Assembly: GCA_947561585.1 (NCBI GenBank)
Contig: CANNZV010001108.1
Coordinates: 1 to 64,000, forward strand
Length of the DNA: 64,000 bases
Direction: 5' to 3'
Origin: Caprella mutica
Taxonomy: Eukaryota > Arthropoda > Malacostraca > Amphipoda > Caprellidae
Shown here: positions 55,077 to 64,000 of the stretch, piece after piece
Layout of the letters: each line of letters opens with the position of its first letter
Position numbering within the stretch: position 1 is the first letter of the stretch
Translations under genes and position numbers: made by a program
Notes under the pieces: generated by a model
What the model was told of the DNA's origin: nothing
Database searches by the model: none
What the model saw: only the letters and a program-made list of their open reading frames with translations

Positions 55077-56911
55077 TTTTACCCACACGATGAATACTTT
55101 TACCCACACGATGAATACTTTTACCCACACGATGAATACTTTTACCCACACGATGAATACTTTTACCCACACGATGAATACTTTTACCCACACGATGAAT
55201 ACTTTTACCCACACGATGAATACTTTTACCCACACGATGAATGCTTTTACCCACACGATGAATACTTTTACCCACACGATGAATACTTTTACCCACACGA
55301 TGAATGCTTTTACCCACACGATGAATACTTTTACCCACACGATGAATACTTTTACCCACACGATGAATACTTTTACCCACACGATGAATAGTTTTACCCA
55401 CACGATGAATAGTGTTACCCACACGATGAATAGTGTTACCCACACGATGAATAGTGTTACCCACACGATGAATAGTGTTATCCACACGATGAATAGTGTT
55501 ATCCACACGATGAATAGTGTTACCCACACGATGAATAGTGTTACCCACACGATGAATAGTGTTACCTACACGATGAATAGTGTTACCCACACGATGAATA
55601 GTGTTACCCACACGATGAATAGTGTTACCCACACGATGAATAGTTTTACCCACACGATGAATAGTGTTACCCACACGATGAATAGTGTTACCCACACGAT
55701 GAATAGTGTTACCCACACGATGAATAGTTTTACCCACACGATGAATAGTTTTACCCACACGATGAATAGTGTTACCCACACGATGAATAGTTTCACCCAC
55801 ACGATGAATAGTGTTACCCACACGATGAATAGTGTTACCCACACGATGAATAGTTTTACCCACACGATGAATAGTGTTACCCTCACGATGAATAGTGTTA
55901 CCCTCACGATGAATAGTGTTACCCACACGATGAATAGTGTTACCCACACGATGAATAGTGTTACCCACACGATGAATAGTTTTACCCACACGATGAATAG
56001 TGTTACCCACACGATGAATAGTGTTACCCACACGATGAATAGTGTTACCCACACGATGAATAGTGTTACCCACACGATGAATAGTGTTACCCACACGATG
56101 AATAGTGTTACCCACACGATGAATAGTGTTACCCACACGATGAATAGTGTTACCCACACGATGAATAGTGTTACCCACACGATGAATAGTGTTACCCACA
56201 CGATGAATAGTTTTACCCACACGATGAATAGTTTTACCCACACGATGAATAGTGTTACCCACACGATGAATAGTTTCACCCACACGATGAATAGTTTTAC
56301 TCACACGATGAATAGTTTTACTCACACGATGAATAGTTTTACCCACAGGATACATAGTTTTACCCACAGGATACATAGTTTCACCCACACGATGAATAGT
56401 TTCACCCACACGATGAATAGTTTCACTCACACGATGAATAGTTTTACCCACACGATGAATAGTTTCACCCACACGATGAATAGTTTCACCCACACGATGA
56501 ATAGTTTTACTCACACGATGAATAGTTTCACCCACACGATGAATAGTGTTACCCACACGATGAATAGTTTTACCCACACGATGAATAGTTTTACTCACAC
56601 GATGAATAGTTTTACCCACACGATGAATAGTTTCACCCACACGATGAATAGTTTCACCCACACGATGAATAGTTTTACTCACACGATGAATAGTTTTACC
56701 CACACGATGAATAGTGTTACCCACACGATGAATAGTTTTACCCACACGATGAATAGTTTCACCCACACGATGAATAGTTTTACTCACACGATGAATAGTT
56801 TTACCCACACGATGAATAGTTTTACCTACACGATGAATAGTTTTACCTACACGATGAATAGTTTTACCCACACGATGAATAGTTTTACCCACACGATGAA
56901 TAGTTTTACCC
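55077..56911. repeat. 21-bp minisatellite, about 87 units in three zones
   Basis: CCCACACGATGAATAGTGTT is the core. Zone 1 (to about 55390) has GAATACTTTTA or GAATGCTTTTA. Zone 2 (to about 56210) has mainly GAATAGTGTTA. Zone 3 has GAATAGTTTTA, GAATAGTTTCA, ACTCACACG and two CAGGATACATAG units. Open frames of over 600 codons on both strands follow from the stop-poor 21-bp unit and are not accepted as proteins. Confidence 0.98.
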
Positions 56912-57280
56912 ACATTTGCTTCTCTCCAATTAATGAATATGTAGGTCATTTTTAATCTTGTTCATTAATATCTAGCCACGTACAAGCATTTAATAGTAGT
57001 TAATACCACCCTTTCAATTAAAGATTGTTCTTAATAATATAAACAGATTTGTTTTACTGCTAATTATACTATAGGTATAATACTATGGTTATTAGTGTTT
57101 GATTGGTAGTGTCGATATCTTGTTAATTGACATGCATTAACATTGAACAAATTAGTTCTCCATATGATGTGTGTATCTAATGGCAGGTTTGGCATCTAAT
57201 GATCTATTAGGAGTCACCCCCTAATTGCTGATAAATACTCTCATTTGATTTGACCTGGTAGGGGCCCTTGCGTCATCTGG
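56912..57280. other. Unassigned AT-rich sequence
   Basis: No feature supported. Confidence 0.5.
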
Positions 57281-57330
57281 CAACGGAGTAGCTTTTCTGC
57301 AGCCACAAGTTAGAGACTCGTTAAAGGTTG
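57281..57330 (+). mobile_element. Fragment of the SINE-like repeat (copy 2, 5' part)
   Basis: CGGAGTAGCTTTTCTGCA is shared exactly with about 58917 in the longer copy, and the following bases remain similar. It then ends in TCGTTAAAGG, so it is either truncated or internally deleted. Confidence 0.5.
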
Positions 57331-58493
57331 AATTATTTACTTCATAATGAATTAATTGAGTGCAATAATATTTCTTCAGTGTATTCACAATAGTGGTATT
57401 TGAAGCGTGGCAGGTTCAGGTTTCTCCATAACTAGTACTACCAGATGAACTGGTTTTTGTGACTAGTAAAAAGAAGCTACTCTTAACTAGTTGAGGGTGT
57501 GCTTTAACATTGAACCTCCCAACCAGTTAGGTAAATTGGGGTCTGTTTGGTACTGTCGTTATAGTTCTCCTAGTCCTGAAGCATTTTGCAGTGTAATTTT
57601 ATTATTCCTTTGCTATCGATATTTTTAATGTCATTATTTGTGTTGCAATGTTTAGGTACCAGATGGTGACATTGTACTTTCCTTGGTAACTTCGTGTGAT
57701 GGAATGTTAGCACATATGTTTTTATCCCTATATTTTCCTCTCATTTATGTTTCGTTATGTATATTACATACATATTATGTCCATCTGAAAAATAGGAATG
57801 AAACACATTTCTAAAATATTCCCTATCAGTTATATGCATATAGGTTTTTATCTTTTCCATTATAGGCTTGTAGCTATTTTTTATGTACGTCTTTGTAAAG
57901 TAGGTGCAAATGTGTACCTTCTATATGAATCGTCTAAATTTCGCTAAACATTTTCATTAACATAATTAATAACACTAGCGATGTAATTCAATATTGTTTT
58001 GACGAGAACTGTTGTGATGTGTGTTACGGTTCATGCAGGCAGCTTTCCAATCATTTTGAAATGGGAGGGCAGAGTACACGCGTGAATGGTTAGAGAGATA
58101 GAAGTGAAACATTGCTATCAATGTTAGTGATGTGGTCAAGATAACGAATAAATCAAATGGAAGAAATGTATGATATGAAATGATTAATTGTTTAATTATA
58201 CCTTCATTGTTTTTATAATTTAGTCTCTTGAATTGACTATTGAAATCAGTTTTGGCGTTAAAAATACGAATCTCTTAGTTTTTCTTACAGGTATTTCTGA
58301 TATATAATAATATATTAGTTTTGATTCCGAGTGCATGTTTAACTAGCTACTAGCAAACACTTCTACAAATATCTGCATAAATTCTTTTATATTAATAAAT
58401 ATAGGAAAAAGTTTCGCCACCTAGAAATTGCACTTTATTGATAATAATGTTTATTGATATTTTTAATGTGGTTCAATATAATTGATATTTTAA
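57331..58493. other. Unassigned AT-rich sequence
   Basis: No array, element or credible frame. Confidence 0.5.
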
Positions 58494-58670
58494 ATGATTA
58501 AACTAGTTATATTATTTACTCTTTCTCAGATTATTTCAGGTCAAGTTTACCATGTTTTTTCACGCAGGTGTTTTGATATTTCTTCCATTAATAATATTGT
58601 CACACTGCTTGCCCCCTGGGGCTCTATCCTAAAGCTGCTTGTGGTGAATGAAAGAGAACTGGGACCGTAA
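58494..58670 (+). CDS. Candidate 58-residue small protein with signal-peptide-like start
   Basis: ATG follows directly after an in-frame TAA and the frame runs to TAA at 58668-58670. The first residues MIKLVILFTLSQIISG form a Lys-tipped hydrophobic stretch with a plausible cleavage after Gly, then QVYHVFSRRCFDIS and a hydrophobic middle (IVTLLAPWGSILKLLVV). Only one Cys, so not a typical disulphide peptide. The Kozak context is weak. In AT-rich DNA a hydrophobic start can arise by chance, and the 3' half might belong to an old transposon. Confidence 0.2.
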   Translation: MIKLVILFTLSQIISGQVYHVFSRRCFDISSINNIVTLLAPWGSILKLLVVNERELGP

Positions 58671-58910
58671 CTGCTGTTATATGGATTATGTATTGTCTTT
58701 TCCATCTTAATATTTATCATTTTTTAACGCTACTTGCAGTTTTAGATAATAGCGCTAGGGTTATGCTCTTCACTACGATGTATTAGATTTTTGTGTTAGG
58801 TTGGCTCGTAGGCTTCATATACTATCACCTCTTCATTTCCCTCTTCCTTCCGTGAGTACAGCCATCGGTGCTTGTGACCTTTTTCGTCACATTCCTTGGT
58901 AAGTGACTGC
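58671..58910. other. Unassigned sequence
   Basis: No feature supported before the SINE-like copy. Confidence 0.5.
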
Positions 58911-59090
58911 ATTCACGGAGTAGCTTTTCTGCATCCATGAGCTTGTTACGGACTGAGGGTAGGTGACTTTGTTCATGGATCCACTTTCCTTTCTGACTGC
59001 TTGTTTCAGTCCCTTGTATTTAATTTCCTTTTGACGTCTGCGATATGGCCTTTGGTTTCGAAGCAGACGTTAAACCCCTACTAAATTAAT
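58911..59090 (+). mobile_element. Interspersed SINE-like repeat, copy 3 (longest)
   Basis: It carries CGGAGTAGCTTTTCTGCATC at the 5' side, then GACTTTGTTCATGGATCCAC, CAGTCCCTTGTATTTAATTT and CGAAGCAGACGTTAAACCCC, ending in an AT-rich tail. Alignment with 3130-3275 and 57281-57330 defines the family. Confidence 0.65.
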
Positions 59091-59245
59091 TATGACTCAC
59101 TTTTCTTTATGACTACTTTCTGGAGTCCCTTGTATTTATTTTGTTTTAATCATCAGCAATATTTATTGTTAGTGTTAAAATGGTGTGCAGACAACTACCC
59201 TAAGTGGTCAAAGCAGACGTTGAACTCTCCTAAGTACTTCATGTT
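59091..59245 (+). mobile_element. Interspersed SINE-like repeat, copy 4 (diverged, tandem to copy 3)
   Basis: CACTTTTCTTTATGACTACT, GTCCCTTGTATTTA and AAAGCAGACGTTGAACTC match the 3' two thirds of copy 3 in order. An insertion between them lengthens the middle. Direct juxtaposition suggests nested insertion or tandem duplication. Confidence 0.5.
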
Positions 59246-61212
59246 ATTACTATGCACTTTATTCTACCCCTACCCATCTCCCTAGCCAATCTAGCGCCTT
59301 ATTATTAAGTAATAACCATCAGTGAATTAGTATCAGCTAAATGTTTCTGCGTGATGCACTCGTCGTTAACCAATCTAGAGTAGCTTATCATCACGCAAAG
59401 TGTCTTAGAATTAGTGTAATTGATTCCACTCGCCAGGAGCAGCCTTAGAACATCCCCTCATTTTTATCTATAATGTAATAAAAAGCCAAAGTCATTAACC
59501 TTAATGAAGCTCTTCAAGATAATATTTATTTGGGCTAAAATATTAGCAATCGCTGTAATGACTCTATTTTAAAATGTATTTTTTAGCCACTGCTCTCGTC
59601 ATCATTACCATGGCAACGTTCACTTTTAATGTGCACCTTTTTTAATATATAATATTGTACGAATAATAATGTAAATTAGTTGAGATTATAATCAGTGATT
59701 CAGAGATAGGATCATCATATTATTATGTTATTAATTTCAGCGACTAAAGTAGATTGTGTATTTGTGCAATTTATAATATCTTTTTGTGTCTTCCCTATTC
59801 ATTTTAGTTAATTATTAGCACTCTGTTATAGGATGAGTCGATAGATTTAGTGTGAATTGCTGCTAATTCTTTCGTAAGCAATTAGTTTATAAAGTACGTA
59901 TCTATATATGGCTATAAGAACCTAATAAATGAGATTAGTCTAAATACTATAATAGTGTTTACATTTTTTTTATTTAGGTTCATTAAAGGTTACTAACAAA
60001 ATCTTTGAGGAATTGAATTAATTCCTATCATAAATAAAATGATCAGCATTTTATTCAGTGTCTAAATTTTATCCCGTGTTATCAACCTTACTCTGCATCG
60101 TCATAATTTGTTGCTGTTAAAATAAACGGTTGTATAAATTGTACATGTGGCTTGTATTGGCCTTGGTTACACAGGTAATATGTAACTTATTGTTACACTG
60201 TGCCATCTATTTATTGCTCTAGGGAATCTAGATATCCACTGTAGTGTTCAAAGTTACACCTACATTGCTTGTTAATTATTAGTGTGTCTATACTAATAAT
60301 ATTGATAGTATCTTTATTTGTTTTGTGGTGACTGAACAAATCTAATTTCCAAGAGAAATGTATTTAAAATCTAGTAAACTGTTCCATAATCGAATGGTCT
60401 ATTTCTTCATACTGATTCTGTTCTCATTAAATTAATTAATAGGTGTAACGTGAACACTTCTGACTTCAGTTGAAATAGTGTGATTAAGTGTCTATCGCGT
60501 CATAATATTTTTGCTGTCACTTCCCTGACAGCACTGGTGGATGGGTCTTTTCCTGCTGGAAATGAGAGCTGTCAATAGCTGTCGAAAGAGCGCTAAGATG
60601 CGACACCAAACGCCTCCCTCAAATTTCTCGAATCTTCAGCAAAAATATTTTGCACAAAATGGAGAGAGAGAGTTTGGCAGTAAATTTCAATGGAAATCCT
60701 AAACCGCTTCGGGAAATGTTTACTCGGGGAAATGTTTCTTTGGAACGTGCCTAGTGATTTGGGTTTAGTATTTCATATCATGCCAAAGTAGCTACCGTGT
60801 AGTGAATTACTCCTATACCGACTGAAATGGCTACTGGAATTGTACATTACCATTTACCACATACAAATGGCACGGTGACCAGCCGTTTACTACAACCACA
60901 GAAAGTTTTAGTAAGGATTGGTATATATTTCATCATTTCTTCCTTGTTTATTTAGTTAGTTAATAAGTTGAGATGACACGTTAGTGTTGCGTGTGTGAAG
61001 AGTGTAGTCTCTACTTAGTCACAGGGGATGCCTAGTTACGCTATGTCTTTATTTGTTGCCTAGTTTGATAGATATTTGCGCAGTTACTTCCCCTCATCCC
61101 GGCGCTAGAGGCAAAAATGACTCTCGGCTCCTTGAGCGGTAATGACTATTGGTGAGAAGTGATTGGGTGGGAACATGTGGTACTGGGACACTGGTGTCAT
61201 ATTGGCATTGAT
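59246..61212. other. Unassigned AT-rich sequence
   Basis: A small hairpin is formed by TGCGTGATG (about 59349) and CATCACGCA (about 59390). The rest holds nothing recognisable. Confidence 0.5.
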
Positions 61213-61525
61213 AGTGCGTACTGACACCTCCTGTCACCTCTCTCTCCTCTCAGTCATCTCCTGACACCTCTCAGTCACCTCTTGACACCTCTCAGTCACC
61301 TCTCTCCTCCCAGTCACCTCTCTCCTCCCAGTCACCTCTCTCCTCCCAGTCACCTCTCTCCTCCCAGTCACCTCTCTCCTCTCAGTCACCTCTCTCCTCT
61401 CAGTCACCTCTCTCTCTCCTCTCAGTCACCTCTCTCTCTCCTCTCAGTCACCTCTCTCTCTCCTCTCACCACCTCTCTCTCTCCTCTCACCACCTCTCTC
61501 TCCTCTCACCACCTCTCTGGCTATG
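61213..61525. repeat. Pyrimidine-rich 18/22-bp minisatellite
   Basis: CCTCTCTCCTCCCAGTCA units, then CTCTCAGTCA with extra CT dinucleotides, then CTCACCAC forms. The + strand is almost pure pyrimidine, so triplex formation is possible. The open frame (Pro/Ser/His/Leu) is compositional. Confidence 0.95.
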
Positions 61526-62088
61526 TATCTCCCCTGTCATCTCCTCAGTCTGTGCCTGTCTGTTGTCTGGTGTGGTTGTGTCCTTTGCTTCCTCCTCTCC
61601 CTCTGAGGGTTACTTTTCTCACCTTCCCTCTCTTCACCAACACTGCCTAATTCATCACTCAATGAAATAGAATGCACTGAACTCTAGTAAAAGAAAAACT
61701 CATTTCAATTATTTATCTCTATACTCACTAATGCTTCCCAATCGCTAGTTCTATTTGAATTTTGATTTATAGAGTTGTGACTGGAATTCTACTCAAGTAC
61801 CTGTTAAATGTTGTCTTTTTTTACCTGTGTTTTACAGGTGTTTTCGTACAAAGGCAGTAGAAATAGTTACAGGTTACATTGCTAGATGTGACTTTCTTTG
61901 AATTAAGTTGTCTTGTATAGACAATATACTGTATGGTAGATAGTTACGCTCTAATAAATATATGATTATATATACTGGTACAGTACCTGTGTCACATTGT
62001 GAATTCAATTAATATATTGGGTTTAGGGTTATTATTAACTGTAATTTCTTTCAAAAGTTCAAACTATGATTTTTTATATTATTATATA
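61526..62088. other. Unassigned sequence
   Basis: No feature supported. Confidence 0.5.
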
Positions 62089-62545
62089 CTAGTGCACTTT
62101 CCCGTTAAAAATAACGGGTCGTCATCAATTCCAATTTATTACCTGTTATTGTGTTATTTTTTAATGAATTCGATTAAAATTAAAATTTCTGCATAGTCTA
62201 ATTTATTTCATAGATAAAATACTTCCAAAAGTTGAATAAAAACAAAAGAATTTAAATATCAAGTTAATATATTCCCGTGCGTATCATAGTTACATTCTTC
62301 ATGTTTAATACCCGTAGTGTAAAAGCGGTCACCAAATAAATAAATAAACACAAGCGAAATTATTAGTAGATTAATATGAGTGTGACCCGTACCAGTGATA
62401 CCGTCACAAATTATCAGTTTTTCCATTTACTTTGAGTTTATTAACAAAAAAGTGACACACGGACTTTATGAGTTGCTGTTGATAGAATGGCTATTTTACC
62501 TATTTTGTGACGGACAGACCGATAATAGTATGTTAGCTTGTTCAC
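62089..62545 (-). mobile_element. Helitron-like element, 3' terminus at 62089
   Basis: On the minus strand the sequence reads CCCGTTATTTTTAACGGG (62118-62101), eight bases, then CTAG ending at 62089, followed by T. A palindromic hairpin a few bases before CTRR with a 3' T flank is the signature of Helitron ends. The region up to about 62545 includes GACGGACAGACCGA, a motif type common in such elements. The 5' TC end was not found, so the right boundary is a guess. No helicase coding is seen, so non-autonomous if real. Confidence 0.45.
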
Positions 62546-63493
62546 TAGTCTGTCTATTGGTGCCAAAGTATCATTTTTAGCTAGTATTGCTAGTCTCTGA
62601 AGTAACTAGAGTTGAATCATTCTATTTGTTAATTAACTAATTAAATGCACTGTGCACTAAAGTTTTCCGAAGCTCTGACGTATGTTCATCACTTGTATAT
62701 CAGTGCAGTTGTTTAAGTTACGTGCTTACCAGTGGCTGCATTCGATCATAACTGTATAGGTTGCAATAGGCATGTCTAAGAGTACTCTACAGGGATTATA
62801 CCTGTGTTTGTTGGTTGATTTAACTCTCAGTAATTAGTTCATTGGTTTCACCTTCAAAAGGTATATTGGAGACAGCACATCTAGTTAGACAGAAAAGAAT
62901 AAGTCCTATATCTCTGATCTGTCAGAACCAGTGATATTAGAAGTTAAAAGCCTGTAATGCATTACTTAACATTAATCACTGTGTCATTTATTCCTATCAT
63001 TATAGTATTTCTATTAATAAGTCTACTATAATATTTATAAATCCTGAATTATTAATCATTATTTATAATCTTCCTTAAAATCTACTAATTTGAAAGTCTG
63101 TTAAATTACACTACTTTTTGAATCTTATTTTCCTGTTATATTTCTGAAGCTATATTTTAGTTTTTTTTTTCAAAATTTCTTCCCACATTCGACTAATTAT
63201 TCAGAATTATATTCTCCTTTGACAATTGTTTAGTTATCCGTAAGGTCAGCGCCCGGCATAACATACTAAGCTACTAATACTCTCCTCATTCAATTTACCC
63301 TTAACTGCATCTAATGTAACAATCTAGGTAGTCTCCTCTACGTGGAATTTAATTAAGTTATCCTGTATTGTCTACCTGTGCGTAAAACCTGCATTTGTAA
63401 TGACTTCCCACCACCTTTATGAATTACCATGCCTCTCTCATACAGTTACAATAGACTGGGTGAAGAAGTTATGTATGTATTTAGACTAATCCA
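62546..63493. other. Unassigned AT-rich sequence
   Basis: No array or credible frame. Confidence 0.5.
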
Positions 63494-63862
63494 TTGAAAA
63501 TAGATATGAAGGCTTTTCTATTGAAGGTCTCAGAGCTTCAGAACCCATTAAAGATAAATCCCCTCGTCGAATCACTGGGTTCCATCCCATCTAATGGAGT
63601 GATCAAAGGATCACCTCACTATCTGCCACTAAATATCACTCTAATCAACTTTGCTGTGCTACTTTTTACGCCAAACCCTTCCTATACGATTTCATGTTGC
63701 GGCGTAACCAAATTAGTCCGTTTTTATGGACTGCTCAGTCTCTGGAAGGTGCCTTTGTATCTTCATCTGGGGTGTATTGTTGCCCTCAATTCAATCACGA
63801 CTGTCCCTTTCGACTCCAATTCGAATCATGTTCATCGAATTTCAAAGCAGCGTCGAGAGTGA
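63494..63862 (+). CDS. Unrecognised 122-codon open frame
   Basis: The only non-repetitive ATG frame over 100 codons outside the large exon. It lies in a CpG-richer block (63500-64000) that runs off the window. The translation (MKIDMKAFLLKVSELQNPLK...) has two hydrophobic stretches (residues about 48-60 and 82-100) and a basic end. No domain is recognised. The compositional shift suggests a transposon part or a gene edge. The frame may be incidental. Confidence 0.2.
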   Translation: MKIDMKAFLLKVSELQNPLKINPLVESLGSIPSNGVIKGSPHYLPLNITLINFAVLLFTPNPSYTISCCGVTKLVRFYGLLSLWKVPLYLHLGCIVALNSITTVPFDSNSNHVHRISKQRRE

Positions 63863-64000
63863 TATTGTGTTCGGACCGTAACTCGATAATGAAATAGAAA
63901 GAAAAAACCCTCGGTACTATCCGGGTAATATCGGTGATCGTATGTCCGATACGGGCTATTTCTATTGAAGTAGGGGCAATTCACTGTCAATGGAGTTATT
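63863..64000. other. CpG-richer sequence at window edge
   Basis: CCGGGTAATATCGG and GTCCGATACGGGC contrast with the AT-rich flank. It belongs with the block from about 63500. Identity unknown. Confidence 0.4.

Noticed and set aside
55045..56955. Open frames of over 600 codons on both strands
   Set aside because: The 21-bp unit lacks stops in several frames. Overlapping sense and antisense frames of equal quality indicate an artefact.
61282..61650. Pro/Ser/His/Leu-rich protein
   Set aside because: It is the translation of a pyrimidine minisatellite.

Overview
This 64 kb window looks like nuclear DNA of an AT-rich animal genome, probably an invertebrate. It has no bacterial operons, rRNA or tRNA genes. 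It has one very long coding exon closed by a consensus splice donor, several non-autonomous transposon relics, and an exceptional load of tandem repeats. An arthropod is my best guess. The support is weak: general base composition plus a TATCGATA box and an ATCAGCTGAT box near 25.0 kb that resemble insect core-promoter motifs. I cannot name the species.

About 28 kb (roughly 44%) is minisatellite, in some 25-30 separate arrays with unrelated units of 10 to 72 bp. The largest is a 31-bp array of about 9.0 kb (6425-15447, about 291 units). It carries an internal copy of more than 2 kb at an offset of exactly 2,635 bp (85 units). Other large arrays are at 1-1013 (23 bp), 1382-2697 (12/13 bp), 5411-6322 (28 bp), 17308-18008 (15 bp), 18635-20899 (33 bp), 43652-45945 (32 bp), 46310-48003 (33 bp), 51345-52541 (24/26 bp) and 55077-56911 (21 bp). 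Most long open frames in the window are artefacts of these arrays.

The one convincing gene is on the + strand. A coding exon from 29584 to about 35045 (about 1,820 codons) ends at a GTGAGT donor. The protein has a proline-rich start, six 24-residue repeats, about 38 six-residue Glu/Thr/Cys repeats, a long run of seven-residue Glu/Thr/Ser/Gly repeats, a unique Ser/Pro-rich part, a compact cysteine cluster and a basic tail with kinase-type motifs. I do not recognise the family. A short segment ending at 36403 is in the right phase to be its next exon. A 58-codon frame at 58494-58670 with a signal-peptide-like start and a non-repetitive 122-codon frame at 63494-63862 are weak further candidates.

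Mobile-element traces: two 227-bp TA-flanked inverted-repeat elements at 37392-37618 and 37712-37938; three copies of a foldback element near 18.1, 36.7 and 54.4 kb; a tRNA-derived SINE-like element at about 3780-4040 (minus); copies of another interspersed repeat at 3.1, 57.3, 58.9 and 59.1 kb; and a Helitron-like 3' terminus at 62089 (minus). There are also several strong hairpins, including a perfect 42-bp palindrome at 25195-25236. The rest reads as AT-rich intron or intergenic DNA.
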